Assembly (NCBI RefSeq): GCF_003865135.1
Contig: NZ_BHZC01000001.1
Location: forward strand, 1,736,001-1,800,000
Source of the DNA: Streptomyces chrestomyceticus JCM 4735
GTDB taxonomy: Bacteria > Actinomycetota > Actinomycetes > Streptomycetales > Streptomycetaceae
Direction: 5' to 3'
DNA: 64,000 nt
The notes beneath the pieces are model-generated. The model ran no database searches. It saw only the letters and a program-made list of their open reading frames with translations, and was not told the DNA's origin. Made by a program: the position numbers and the translations under genes. This document shows, in pieces, positions 7,803 through 15,841 of the stretch. Numbering within the stretch: position 1 is the first letter of the stretch; each line of letters begins with the position of its first letter.

Positions 7803-8894
7803 ATGAAAGTCGAGCGGCTGGACGTCACCGCCTACACCGTCCCCACCGACGCGCCGGAAGCCGACGGCACTCTTGCCTGGGACACCACCACCGTCATCGT
7901 CGTCGAGGCCCGCTCCGGGACGACCACCGGCCTGGGCTGGACCTACGCCGCGGCCGACGCCGGCTCGGTCGTCCGCGACCTGCTCACCCGGCCGGTCCTC
8001 GGCCGCTGTGTACTGGACGTCCAGGGCGCCTACGAGGCCATGAGCCGGGCGGTGCGCAACGCCGGCCGCCCCGGGCTGGTCGCCTGCGCGCTGTCCGCGG
8101 TGGACATCGCCCTGTGGGACCTCAAGGCACGGCTGCTGGAACTGCCGCTGCTGCATCTGATCGGCGCCGTGCGCAGCGCGGTGCCGGTCTACGGGTCGGG
8201 CGGGTTCACCACGTACCACGACACGCATCTGGCGACACAGTTGAACGGGTGGGTGCACGGGCAGGGCATCGAACGGGTCAAGATCAAGATCGGCGAGGAG
8301 TGGGGCCGGGCCGTCGAGCGCGACCTGTCCCGCGTCCGCAACGCCCGCACGGCCATCGGCCCGCGCGCCGAGCTGTACGTGGACGCCAACGGCGCGTACA
8401 CCCGCAAACAGGCCGTACGGATCGGCCGGGCCCTCGCCGACCAGGGCGTCGGCTGGTTCGAGGAACCGGTCTCCTCCGACGACCTGGAGGGCCTGCGGGT
8501 CGTCCGCGACCTGGTGGTGTGCGACGTGACAGCCGGCGAGTACGGCTACGACCTGCCGTACTTCGCGCGCATGGCCCCGGTCGTGGACTGCCTCCAGATC
8601 GACGCCACCCGCTGCGGCGGCCTCACCGTCTGGCTGCGCGCCGCGGCCCTCGCCGAAGCCCACGGCCTGGAGGTCTCCGCCCACTGCGCACCCCACGTCC
8701 ACGCCCACCCGGCCGCCTGCGTACCGAACCTGCGGCACATCGAGTGGTTCCACGACCACGTACGCATCGAGTCGATGTTCTTCGACGGCGGCCTCGACCC
8801 GTCCGGCGGCACGATCCACCCCGGCACGAAACAACTCCCGGGCCATGGCCTGCGGTTCCGCCATGAGGAGGCTACGCCGTACCGGGTGTTGTGA
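7803..8894 (+). CDS. Enolase-superfamily (mandelate racemase-like) enzyme
   Basis: Soluble Mg-dependent enzyme of 363 residues that abstracts a proton alpha to a carboxylate. The catalytic pattern is intact: VKIKIGEEWG gives the KxK motif. LYVDANGAYT, GWFEEPVSS and AGEYGYD provide the three metal-binding acids. QIDATRCGGLT follows, and SAHCAPHVHAHP holds the general-base His. This order fits the mandelate racemase/muconate lactonizing or dehydratase subgroups; acid-sugar dehydratase is plausible but unproven. The ATG has AGGAG 12 bases upstream, somewhat far. It stands alone between the divergent sigma-factor gene and a minus-strand relic. The substrate cannot be deduced. Confidence 0.88.
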   Translation: MKVERLDVTAYTVPTDAPEADGTLAWDTTTVIVVEARSGTTTGLGWTYAAADAGSVVRDLLTRPVLGRCVLDVQGAYEAMSRAVRNAGRPGLVACALSAVDIALWDLKARLLELPLLHLIGAVRSAVPVYGSGGFTTYHDTHLATQLNGWVHGQGIERVKIKIGEEWGRAVERDLSRVRNARTAIGPRAELYVDANGAYTRKQAVRIGRALADQGVGWFEEPVSSDDLEGLRVVRDLVVCDVTAGEYGYDLPYFARMAPVVDCLQIDATRCGGLTVWLRAAALAEAHGLEVSAHCAPHVHAHPAACVPNLRHIEWFHDHVRIESMFFDGGLDPSGGTIHPGTKQLPGHGLRFRHEEATPYRVL

Positions 8895-8950
8895 GGGGGT
8901 GGGCGGGCCGGCTTGCGGCCGTCAACTTCCCCCGTCGGGCGTGGTGATGG

Positions 8951-9100
8951 CGCGGGCTCGACGATCGGGACCGACCGGGCGCGCGGCTGTTCCTCGCCCG
9001 CCGCGGGCGGGCGGCGGACGTAGCCCATAGCCTCGCACCACCAGTCGGCGAGCGCGTGGTGGTCGCGGGCGTCCAGGGCCGGGTCCTCGAAGCGGGCGGG
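8951..9100 (-). pseudogene. VOC-family gene remnant
   Basis: A minus-strand reading frame contains a stretch of about 50 residues (RFEDPALDARDHHALADWW, CEAMGYVRRPP, SVPIVEPA). It resembles one strand-helix unit of VOC/glyoxalase-like proteins, in which 'D..DP.ALA.WW..ALGY' is a recurring pattern. The flanking sequence in the same frame does not continue the domain and there is no start with a ribosome site. I read it as a decayed fragment in the 312-bp gap 8895-9206. No other feature is seen in that gap. Confidence 0.4.
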
Positions 9101-9206
9101 CGCGCCCAAGGGTCGCGCGCAGATCGCTGTTTTGCCGGTCCTCGCACACGACACGGATTCCCGTACAGGATTCCTCAACGGAGCCTTGTTCGGAACTTGT
9201 GCAGCT

Positions 9207-9959
9207 TCAGCTCGCACCATTCGGCGGTTCGGACTCCGGCGAACGCCGCGATTCTAGTTCATCAGCGAATTGACGGAGGAGGCGCGTCGTGGCATTGGCC
9301 TGTCTCTCGTGCGCCTTCCGTGCCTTCTTAGCCTCTTCGGCAAGGACGTGCGTACTCCACTCCAGAGATTCCCTGTTCAGCAACGAGTGTCGAAGCACGT
9401 CAAGGTCAATGGTGTACGTCAGCGGCTCCACCGCACCGAACGGACCTTTCGCCTGGACCACTACCGTGTAGCGGCGCGGTAGGTCCGATGCGAACAACCG
9501 ATGCCCGACGTCCAGCATAAAAATCAACTGACGCTTCGGCGGCAATACTGGAATCTCGCGCGTCACCGCTGCATTCAATTTTTGGTCAGACTCTCCCCCC
9601 AGCGTTGACCGAAGGGGCGGATCAACGGACACCTTCACATCGCGCGCCATCGTCGGTCCGGTGTTCTCGATTGAGAAAACGACAAGCTGAGAACCCGGCA
9701 CTCTCTCACGAATGTCAGCGACAACGTACGGTTGAACCTGCTCCTGCTGCGCCTTCTCGGTCAGCTCGTTGGCTTTCTTCGCAGCTTCCGCCTGTTCCCT
9801 TGCAGACACTGCCTGCTCTCTCGCTGACTCCGCCTGTTCCTTAGCTGATTTCGTCTGCTCCTTCGCCGTTTTGATTTGCTGATGGGTGTAGATGAAGGTC
9901 ACCGCGCCAACTACCACGGAAATAATGATCGCAACGAACGCAAGGTTCGTTTCATTCAT
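9207..9959 (-). CDS. Membrane-anchored coiled-coil protein, unknown function
   Basis: I do not recognise this 250-residue protein. It begins with one transmembrane helix (about residues 6-23, FVAIIISVVVGAVTFIY). Next comes a nearly perfect heptad coiled coil at about 28-66, built from repeats of the type SAKEQAE / SAREQAV / SAREQAE. Residues 75-190 look like an all-beta sandwich (PYVVADIRERVPG, VVFSIENTGPTMARDVKV, YTVVVQAKGPF). A basic helical tail follows (EEAKKARKAHERQ). It would be anchored in the membrane with the bulk on one side. I start at the ATG at 9959 with AGGAGG seven bases upstream. Base composition is visibly lower in GC than the neighbours, which suggests acquisition by transfer together with the Nudix gene. 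Confidence 0.75.
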   Translation of the reverse strand: MNETNLAFVAIIISVVVGAVTFIYTHQQIKTAKEQTKSAKEQAESAREQAVSAREQAEAAKKANELTEKAQQEQVQPYVVADIRERVPGSQLVVFSIENTGPTMARDVKVSVDPPLRSTLGGESDQKLNAAVTREIPVLPPKRQLIFMLDVGHRLFASDLPRRYTVVVQAKGPFGAVEPLTYTIDLDVLRHSLLNRESLEWSTHVLAEEAKKARKAHERQANATTRLLRQFADELESRRSPESEPPNGAS

Positions 9960-9986
9960 CGACACACCTCCTTCATGCGTGCCTGG

Positions 9987-10457
9987 TCAGCCGAGATACG
10001 GAGTCGCACGCTGTTCGAGGAAGTGCGTCAGCCGGAGCCGCTGAGTGTGATGCATGGACAGCGCATCGATATCTTCCGGCGCGACGAACCGCAGTTCCTC
10101 GGACTCGTCCGACAGGGCAAGCTCTCCGCCGACGACTCGCGCCGTGAAGCACACGTTGAACTGCCGCCGCACTTCACCATCGCTGTAGGCAATGATGTGC
10201 CGGGGGTCCGTGTACGTGCCGACGAGCCCCGTGATCTCCACATCGAGGCCGGTCTCCTCCTTCGTCTCCCGCACGGCCGCACCGGGCAGCGAGTCGGTCA
10301 TCTCCATCCCGCCTCCCGGCAGCGCCCACAGCCCGTTGTCCGTCCGCCGCTGCAAGAGAATGCGCCCCTCGGCGTCCGTGACGACGGCCGAGGCCGCCAC
10401 GACGAGACTGTTGGGCTCCGGTGCATCCGGGTCGTCGTAAAACTCTGTGCGGGTCAC
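9987..10457 (-). CDS. Nudix hydrolase
   Basis: Cytoplasmic pyrophosphohydrolase of 156 residues acting on a nucleoside diphosphate linked to another moiety. The Nudix box spans residues 48-71 (GGGMEMTDSLPGAA, VRETKEETGL). The REtkEE core is intact, but the first Glu of the Gx5E element is Asp55, a conservative change. VVTDAEGRILLQRRTDNGLWALP precedes it, as usual. The GTG start at 10457 has AGGAAGG six bases upstream; a longer open frame upstream lacks a site. It sits 27 bp upstream of the membrane coiled-coil gene on the same strand, so both may share a transcript. Substrate unknown. Confidence 0.88.
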   Translation of the reverse strand: MTRTEFYDDPDAPEPNSLVVAASAVVTDAEGRILLQRRTDNGLWALPGGGMEMTDSLPGAAVRETKEETGLDVEITGLVGTYTDPRHIIAYSDGEVRRQFNVCFTARVVGGELALSDESEELRFVAPEDIDALSMHHTQRLRLTHFLEQRATPYLG

Positions 10458-10642
10458 TGAGCGCCTTCCTGTACCCCAGTGGTACCGCGGGGGCTGCGCT
10501 GGGTGGCGCGAGGTGTGGTGTCCCGACTGCTGTGGGTTTTCCGGCTGCCTCGCGTGCCACCACACGTTCAAGCCTCCGTGCCCCGTGCGGGCGGGAAGCA
10601 GGCCGTACAGAACAGAGCCCAGCAGCACAGAACACGCAGGAG

Positions 10643-10677
10643 GCCCGGGTGCGGAACCCCACATTCCGCGCCCGGGC
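10643..10677. terminator. Strong hairpin downstream of DUF6158 gene
   Basis: GCCCGGGTGCGGAA (10643-10656) pairs with TTCCGCGCCCGGGC (10664-10677) over 14 bp with one G-T wobble and a 7-base loop. It lies 114 bp past the stop of the minus-strand gene ending at 10791 and before the Nudix gene. There is no clear U-tract, which is common for Streptomyces terminators. In the 333-bp spacer 10458-10790 I see nothing else. Confidence 0.5.
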
Positions 10678-10790
10678 GCTCCTCCCCACTGCCCCGTCGC
10701 CCTGGCTTCCGGGGCCTTCTCCGTGGCCGCTCGGCCGGTCACCGGGTACCTGGCCGGCGGCCGGTCAAACGTCCCGGTGTCGCCGGGCGG

Positions 10791-11087
10791 TCAGCCGGTG
10801 CGGGCGCGGGCTCCGGAGCGGGTGCGGCCGGAGGTGACCCAGCGGCGCGGGTGGCGGCGCAGGTACTCGCCCTCCAGTTCCGCCATGCGCGCGTTATGGG
10901 TGGCCAGGGCGTCAGGAGAGCCGTGCAGGAGGGTGTCGTGGCGGGTGCGGTGGATGGTTTCCAGCTCGCGCAGGAGTTGCTGTTCGTCGAGCCGGGCGGG
11001 CGGGACTCCCAGGGTCGCGGTGCCCGGTGCGGCCGCCGTCGTCTCCGGGGGCCGCGGGGAGTCCGTGGGCATGTCGTGGGACGGCAT
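10791..11087 (-). CDS. DUF6158-like small protein
   Basis: Small soluble protein of 98 residues. The conserved core LDEQQLLRELETIHRTRHDT and LATHNARMAELEGEYLRRHP is the pattern I associate with DUF6158, a short helical actinobacterial family of unknown function. The first 30 residues are Pro/Ala/Thr-rich and probably disordered. The ATG at 11087 has AGGGAG eight bases upstream. It is divergent from the CBS-domain gene; the shared 381-bp region holds a SigB-like promoter whose -10 (GGGTACCC) is palindromic and could also serve this gene. Its setting among stress-type genes suggests a general stress role, which is inference. Confidence 0.8.
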   Translation of the reverse strand: MPSHDMPTDSPRPPETTAAAPGTATLGVPPARLDEQQLLRELETIHRTRHDTLLHGSPDALATHNARMAELEGEYLRRHPRRWVTSGRTRSGARARTG

Positions 11088-11103
11088 CGGGGTTTCTCCC
11101 TCC

Positions 11104-11128
11104 GTGTCGGGTGCGTCCCTTCGGGTAC
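11104..11128 (+). promoter_or_regulatory. Perfect SigB-type promoter
   Basis: GTGT (11104-11107), 15 bases, then GGGTAC (11123-11128) matches GnnT-N14-16-GGGTAC exactly. Predicted transcription starts near 11136, 55 nt before the ATG of the relic at 11191 and about 330 nt before the CBS-domain gene at 11469. The -10 is part of the palindrome GGGTACCC, so it could in principle work toward the DUF6158 gene, although the minus strand lacks a good -35. Confidence 0.55.
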
Positions 11129-11190
11129 CCGCTCGCACAACCACCCGGACACGTCCGGCGGCAGGCTCGGAGCGAGCCCCGGAGGCAGGC

Positions 11191-11484
11191 ATGGAACTCG
11201 GATTCCTCACCCCACTCACTACCAGGCCGGGCCCCGGCCCCGCGGGCCGTTCCGGTACCTCGGACCACCCGGTCCGCCCGGTCGCCTCCTTCGATCGTAC
11301 GAGGACCGCTGCGGCTCGGCGCGGCGACCGGCACCGCCACGGGCCGTACGGCGCCGTCGGCGCGCTCCCGCACGGTGTCCCGGGGCGGCGGGCCCCCGGG
11401 GCGCTCCCACCCCAGGGGCCCGGCCCCTCCTGCCGCCCGCCGGTCCGACCGAGAGAAGGCGAACAGCCATGGCACAGTTCGTGA
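11191..11484 (+). pseudogene. Possible relic of an Rv2629-type hibernation-factor gene
   Basis: An ATG with a perfect ribosome site (GGAGG at 11181, spacing 5) starts MELGFLTPLTTRPGP. This closely resembles the opening of actinobacterial Rv2629-family ribosome hibernation/Vms1-like proteins, which typically continue with a WASVYLD-type segment. After residue 15 the frame turns into low-complexity Pro/Arg/Gly sequence. The family's later segments are not recoverable in any frame. It overlaps the start of the CBS gene. I read it as a start-site relic of a deleted gene. The match is only about 15 residues long, so this is tentative. Confidence 0.3.
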
Positions 11485-11924
11485 GGGACGTCATGACCCC
11501 GGACGTCGCGGCGGTCCTGCCGGACGCCTCGCTCGTCGAGGCGGCGCAGCTCATGCGCGCCCAGGACATCGGGGACGTCCTGGTGACGCAGGACGGCGTG
11601 CTGCTGGGGGTGGTGACCGACCGGGACATCACGCTGCGCGCGGTGGCCGACGGGGTGGACCCGCTCGCCGTGTCCTGCCGCTCGGTGTGCACCCCCGAGC
11701 CGGTCTGCGTCGGCCCCGACGACCACATCAGCGAGGCGGTCACCCTGATGCGTACGAACGCGGTGCGGCGGCTCCCGGTGGTCGAGAACGGGACGCCGGT
11801 GGGGGTGGTCAGCATCGGTGACCTGGCCCGTGCGCAGGAGCCGGACTCGGCGCTCGCGGACATAAGCCGGGCCGCTCCGGACAGTTGGCCGGACGTCGGG
11901 AACGGGGGGCCGGGGATCGTCTGA
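11469..11924 (+). CDS. Tandem CBS-domain protein
   Basis: Soluble protein of 151 residues with two CBS motifs (about 7-60 and 72-125: VRDVMTPDVAAVLPDASLVE, GVLLGVVTDRDITLRAV, RRLPVVENGTPVGVVSIGDL). CBS pairs bind adenosyl ligands such as AMP, ATP or SAM and usually regulate a partner. No catalytic domain is attached. The ATG has GAAGG nine bases upstream. It lies downstream of a SigB-type promoter, consistent with the stress-linked CBS proteins of Streptomyces. The last 25 residues are polar and probably disordered. Partner unknown. Confidence 0.9.
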   Translation: MAQFVRDVMTPDVAAVLPDASLVEAAQLMRAQDIGDVLVTQDGVLLGVVTDRDITLRAVADGVDPLAVSCRSVCTPEPVCVGPDDHISEAVTLMRTNAVRRLPVVENGTPVGVVSIGDLARAQEPDSALADISRAAPDSWPDVGNGGPGIV

Positions 11925-12049
11925 GAACGGAGATCCGAGTCCTCCCGTACGACTCACCCGACCGACAGGAGTGGCTGCCGATGCGACGGACGACGCGGGG
12001 AACGGTGGGGCTGCTGTATGTGCCTCCTTCTTCGGGGTACAGGTGGCCC

Positions 12050-13531
12050 ATGCGAAAGCTGCTGAGTACCTGGGACCGCGAGATCTTCGACAGCGTCGCG
12101 TCACGGCACTGGCCGGGCGCGCAGCGCGTGCTGCCACGGCTGACCCGCACCGCCGACCACGGGCTGCTGTGGATGGGGATCGCGGCGGGCGCGGCCGCCC
12201 TCGGCGGCCGGCCGATGCGCCGGGCCGCGCTGCGCGGGGTCGCCTCGCTGGCCGCGGCGTCGGCGACGGTCAACACCCTGGGCAAGCGCTCCGTGCGGCG
12301 CAACCGGCCGCTGCTGGACGCGGTGCCCGTCATACGGCAGCTCAACCGGCAGCCCTTCACCACCTCCTTCCCCTCCGGTCACGCGGCGTCCGCCGCGGCC
12401 TTCGCCACGGGTGTCGCGTTCGAGAACAAGTGGTGGGGCCTGGCGCTGGCGCCGGTCGCCGTCTCCGTCGCGTTCTCCCGCGTCTACACGGGCGTCCACT
12501 ACCCCGGTGACGTCCTGGCGGGGGCCGCGCTCGGTGTGGGTGCCGCCCTCGCGGTGCGCGGGCTCGCGCCGACCCGGGCGCAGCTTGCGCCCCCGGCGCG
12601 GCCGGCGGCCGACGCGCCCACGCTGCCGGGTGGCCGCGGGCTGTACGTGGTGGCCAACCACGCGTCCGGACAGCGCACCGGCGCGCGCCCCGACCGGGTG
12701 CAGGAGGTGCGCGGCGTGCTGCCGGAGGCCGAGGTGGTGCTGTGCGGCGATCCGGAGTCCCCGCCGATGGACAAGGCGCTGGAGCAGGCCGCGGAGCAGG
12801 CCAAGCAGGCGGGCGGCGCGCTGGGGGTGCTGGGCGGCGACGGCACGGTGTGCGCCGCGGCGGCGGTGGCCGTACGGCACGGTCTGCCGCTGGCGGTGCT
12901 GCCCGGCGGCACCCGTAACCACTTCGCCTACGACCTGGGCATCGAGACGCTGACGGACGCCGCACGGGCGGTGGAGAGCGGCGAGGCGGTCGCGGTGGAC
13001 CTGGCCGGCTTCCGTACCGCGCCGGGCGAGGACCCCACCTATTTCCTCAACACCTTCTCCGTCGGTGCGTACCCGGAGCTGGTGCGCGTACGGGAGGAGT
13101 GGGCGGGCCGGATCGGCGCCTGGCCGGCCGGGGTGCTGGCCGCCTGGAAGGTGCTGCGGACGGCCGACCCGGTGACGGTGGAGGTGAACGGGAAGCGGCG
13201 GGAGGTGTGGCTGCTGTTCGCGGGCAACTGCGCGTACCGCGGGCTGGGGCTGGCGCCGGTGCGCCGGCACGACCTGGCGGACGGCGTGCTGGACGTACGG
13301 GTGGTGCACGGCGGGCGGCTGGCCCGTACGCGGCTGCTGACCGCGGCCCTGACGGGCGCGCTGCGGCACTCCCCCGTGCTGAGCGAGTCCCGGATGCGGT
13401 CGGTCCGCCTGGGCGGCCTGGCGGAGGGCAGCGTCCTCGCGTACGACGGGGAAGTGTCGCCCGCACCGCGCGAGTTGACGATCTGCAAGGAGAACGAGGC
13501 GCTGACCGTCTACCGCCTGCTGCCCGAATGA
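12050..13531 (+). CDS. PAP2 phosphatase / diacylglycerol kinase fusion
   Basis: Membrane-associated bifunctional lipid enzyme of 493 residues. The N-terminal half is a PAP2 phosphatase (KRSVRRNRP, FPSGHAASAAAF, SRVYTGVHYPGDV: all three phosphatase motifs) with hydrophobic helices around it. From about residue 205 it is a diacylglycerol kinase catalytic-like domain (VLGGDGTVCAAA, LPGGTRNHFAYDLG, FLNTFSVGAYPEL). Such fusions could dephosphorylate and phosphorylate lipids such as phosphatidate or prenyl phosphates. The start is uncertain. I use the ATG before RKLLSTWDREIFD, a usual PAP2 opening, although its ribosome site is weak. An ATG at 11981 with GGAG nine bases upstream would add 23 residues. 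Confidence 0.87.
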   Translation: MRKLLSTWDREIFDSVASRHWPGAQRVLPRLTRTADHGLLWMGIAAGAAALGGRPMRRAALRGVASLAAASATVNTLGKRSVRRNRPLLDAVPVIRQLNRQPFTTSFPSGHAASAAAFATGVAFENKWWGLALAPVAVSVAFSRVYTGVHYPGDVLAGAALGVGAALAVRGLAPTRAQLAPPARPAADAPTLPGGRGLYVVANHASGQRTGARPDRVQEVRGVLPEAEVVLCGDPESPPMDKALEQAAEQAKQAGGALGVLGGDGTVCAAAAVAVRHGLPLAVLPGGTRNHFAYDLGIETLTDAARAVESGEAVAVDLAGFRTAPGEDPTYFLNTFSVGAYPELVRVREEWAGRIGAWPAGVLAAWKVLRTADPVTVEVNGKRREVWLLFAGNCAYRGLGLAPVRRHDLADGVLDVRVVHGGRLARTRLLTAALTGALRHSPVLSESRMRSVRLGGLAEGSVLAYDGEVSPAPRELTICKENEALTVYRLLPE

Positions 13532-13612
13532 CGAGACGGCGTTCTCATCATGCGGTTACCCGGCGTAGGGTGCTCACACCTGCCGACCGGGAGCGCGAAG
13601 GAGCCGTCCGCC

Positions 13613-14488
13613 ATGCCGCACGAGTCCGCCGTCCACACCCAGAAGCACCGCGGATCCGCCGCCCGCACCCCGGGCCACCGTGAGACCGCCGTGTACACCC
13701 ACGGACACCACGAATCCGTCCTGCGCTCGCACACCTGGCGCACCGCCGCCAACTCGGCGGCGTACCTGCTGGACTCGGTCGAGCCGCACATGGAGATCCT
13801 GGACATCGGCTGCGGCCCCGGCACCATCACGGCCGACCTGGCCGCGCTGGTGCCGGACGGCCGGGTCACCGGGCTGGAGCACGCGCCGGACGTACTGGAG
13901 CAGGCACGGGCCACCGCCGAGGGGCGCGGCCTGAGCAACGTCCGCTTCGTGACCGGCGATGTCCACGCACTGGACTTCCCGGACGGTTCCTTCTGCGTCA
14001 CCCACGCCCACCAGGTCCTCCAGCACGTGGGCGACCCGGTCCGGGCGCTCCGCGAGATGCGGCGCGTCACCAAGCCGGGCGGCCTGGTCGCCGTACGGGA
14101 CGCCGACTACGCCGCCATGACCTGGTATCCGGAGACCGAGGGCATGGACGACTGGCTGGACCTCTACCGCAAGGTCGCCCGCGCCAACGGCGGCGAGCCG
14201 GACGCGGGGCGGCGCCTGCGCGCCTGGGCCCGGGAGGCCGGCTTCGCCGATGCCGCGATCACCTCGACGGCGAGCGCGTGGTGCTACGCGACACCGGAGG
14301 AACGTTCCTGGTGGAGCGGCCTGTGGGCGGACCGGACGGTGGCCTCCACGTACGCCCGACGCGCGGTGGACGGCGGCCACGCCACGGAGGCCGGGCTGGA
14401 CCGGATCGCCGCCGTGTGGCGGGAGTGGGGCGCGCAGGAGGACGGCTGGTTCAGCGTGCTGAACGGCGAGATCCTCTGCCGGGTGTGA
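13613..14488 (+). CDS. SAM-dependent methyltransferase with tandem-repeat N-terminus
   Basis: Class I methyltransferase of 291 residues. Motif I is ILDIGCGPGTITADL, followed by RVTGLEHAPDVLEQA (acidic residue after strand 2), DVHALDFPDGSF and HAHQVLQHVGDP, all typical of the UbiE/Methyltransf_11 group. Residues 2-41 are unusual: four 10-residue units, PHESAVHTQK, HRGSAARTPG, HRETAVYTHG and HHESVLRSHT. The last is the normal family start, so the extra 30 residues look like a recent tandem expansion. The ATG has AAGGAG nine bases upstream. Substrate unknown. No partner gene is within the same transcript unless it is read from the PAP2-kinase gene 81 bp upstream. Confidence 0.88.
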   Translation: MPHESAVHTQKHRGSAARTPGHRETAVYTHGHHESVLRSHTWRTAANSAAYLLDSVEPHMEILDIGCGPGTITADLAALVPDGRVTGLEHAPDVLEQARATAEGRGLSNVRFVTGDVHALDFPDGSFCVTHAHQVLQHVGDPVRALREMRRVTKPGGLVAVRDADYAAMTWYPETEGMDDWLDLYRKVARANGGEPDAGRRLRAWAREAGFADAAITSTASAWCYATPEERSWWSGLWADRTVASTYARRAVDGGHATEAGLDRIAAVWREWGAQEDGWFSVLNGEILCRV

Positions 14489-14577
14489 GGCGCCCGCCGG
14501 GCCCGCTCCCGCGCGGGGCGTGACCCGACCGCCACAGCCAGCACGAACTCTCCCGTGTCACCCGGTATGAAGAATCC

Positions 14578-15738
14578 GTGACAAGAACGCACGGAGCGGC
14601 CGCCCTGGCCGTACTGGCACTCCTGGCGGCGGGCTGCGGTCCCCAGCAGCCCGCCGCGGGACGTCACGGCGCGACCACCGGGCAGCCGGCACGAGCCGCG
14701 TCCGGCGGCTTCACCCTCCTGGCCACCGGCGACGTGCTCCCGCACACCGAGATCATCGAGCAGGCCCGCAAGGACGCGCAGGGCCGCGGCCACGACTTCG
14801 GCCCGATGCTCGCCGGGGTCCGGCCGCTGGTCTCCGCCGCCGACCTCGCGATCTGCCACATGGAGACGGTGTACGGCGAGGACGGCGGCCCGTTCACCGG
14901 CTACCCCGCGTTCAAGTCGCCGCCCCAGGTCGCCGCCGCGCTCAAGGCCACCGGCTACGACTCCTGCTCCACCGCCTCCAACCACACCCTGGACGACGGC
15001 CCCGCCGGAATCCGCCGCACCCTCGACGCCCTGGACGCGGCAGGCGTACGGCACGCCGGCTCGGCCCGTACCGCTGACGAGGCCGGCCGGCCCACCCTCC
15101 TCAAGGCCGGGCGGGCGAAGGTCGCCCAGCTCGCCTACACCTACGGCACCAACGGCATCGCCGTACCCGAAGGACAGCCCTGGTCGGTCAACCTCATCGA
15201 CCGGGACCGGATCCTCGCCGACGCGCGGACCGCCCGGCGCGCGGGCGCCGACGTGGTCGTGGTCAGCCTCCACTGGGGCACCGAGTGGCAGCAGGAACCC
15301 GACGAGCAGCAGCACACCCTCGCCCACGCGCTCACCGCCGCCCGCACCGGCGGCCGCCCCGACATCGATCTCCTGCTCGGCACCCACGCCCACGTCCCGC
15401 AGGCGTACGAGAAGGTCAACGGCACCTGGGTGGTGTACGGCATGGGCGACCAGCTCGCCGGCTACATGTACAACCCGCAGGGCGCGGTCGACTCCCGCGG
15501 CAACCAGAGCTCGATCGCCCGCTTCACCTTCGCGCCGCCGGACGCGGCGGGCCGGCCCTGGACCGTGACCAAGGCGGAGTTCACACCGCAACTCACGGAC
15601 GTGGAGCAAGCGTTCCGCGTCGTGCCGCTGACCGGCGGCGCGCCCGGCGGTTCGGCGCACGCGCGGGCCCGGGACGCCGTACGTGAGGTGGTGCTCTCCC
15701 GTGGGGCCGCCGATGATGGTCTGAAGATGGCCGGTTGA
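14578..15738 (+). CDS. CapA-like (poly-gamma-glutamate synthesis) lipoprotein
   Basis: Predicted lipoprotein of 386 residues with a PGA_cap (CapA) metallophosphatase-like domain. The signal peptide ends in LALLAAGC, a lipobox-like site with Cys at about residue 20. The domain begins at LLATGDVLPHTEI and includes ADLAICHMETV, DSCSTASNHTLDDG, VVVVSLHWGTEW, LLLGTHAHVPQAY and VYGMGDQL, all characteristic. Members are linked to poly-gamma-glutamate or cell-surface polymer metabolism. No capB/capC genes are near, so the substrate is open. The GTG start lacks a convincing ribosome site; TATGAA six bases upstream could be a -10 of a leaderless message. Confidence 0.85.
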   Translation: MTRTHGAAALAVLALLAAGCGPQQPAAGRHGATTGQPARAASGGFTLLATGDVLPHTEIIEQARKDAQGRGHDFGPMLAGVRPLVSAADLAICHMETVYGEDGGPFTGYPAFKSPPQVAAALKATGYDSCSTASNHTLDDGPAGIRRTLDALDAAGVRHAGSARTADEAGRPTLLKAGRAKVAQLAYTYGTNGIAVPEGQPWSVNLIDRDRILADARTARRAGADVVVVSLHWGTEWQQEPDEQQHTLAHALTAARTGGRPDIDLLLGTHAHVPQAYEKVNGTWVVYGMGDQLAGYMYNPQGAVDSRGNQSSIARFTFAPPDAAGRPWTVTKAEFTPQLTDVEQAFRVVPLTGGAPGGSAHARARDAVREVVLSRGAADDGLKMAG

Positions 15739-15829
15739 CCGGTTGACCGGGCGGCATGCCGGAGACCGAACCGCGCCCCCGATTCCTTCGGAATCACCCA
15801 ACTGATCGCGTACGGCGAGGCACCCCAAC

Positions 15830-15835
15830 TACCCT
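15830..15835 (+). promoter_or_regulatory. -10 hexamer of a leaderless gene
   Basis: TACCCT ends six bases before the ATG at 15842 and matches TAnnnT. There is no Shine-Dalgarno sequence in between, so the message is probably leaderless. Confidence 0.5.
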
Positions 15836-15841
15836 CGTTCC

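Noticed and set aside
10474..10492. GTGGTACCGCGG resembles the antiterminator core of T-box leaders
   Set aside because: No specifier loop or aminoacyl-tRNA-related gene follows on that strand, and the motif is a GC-rich palindrome likely to arise by chance here.
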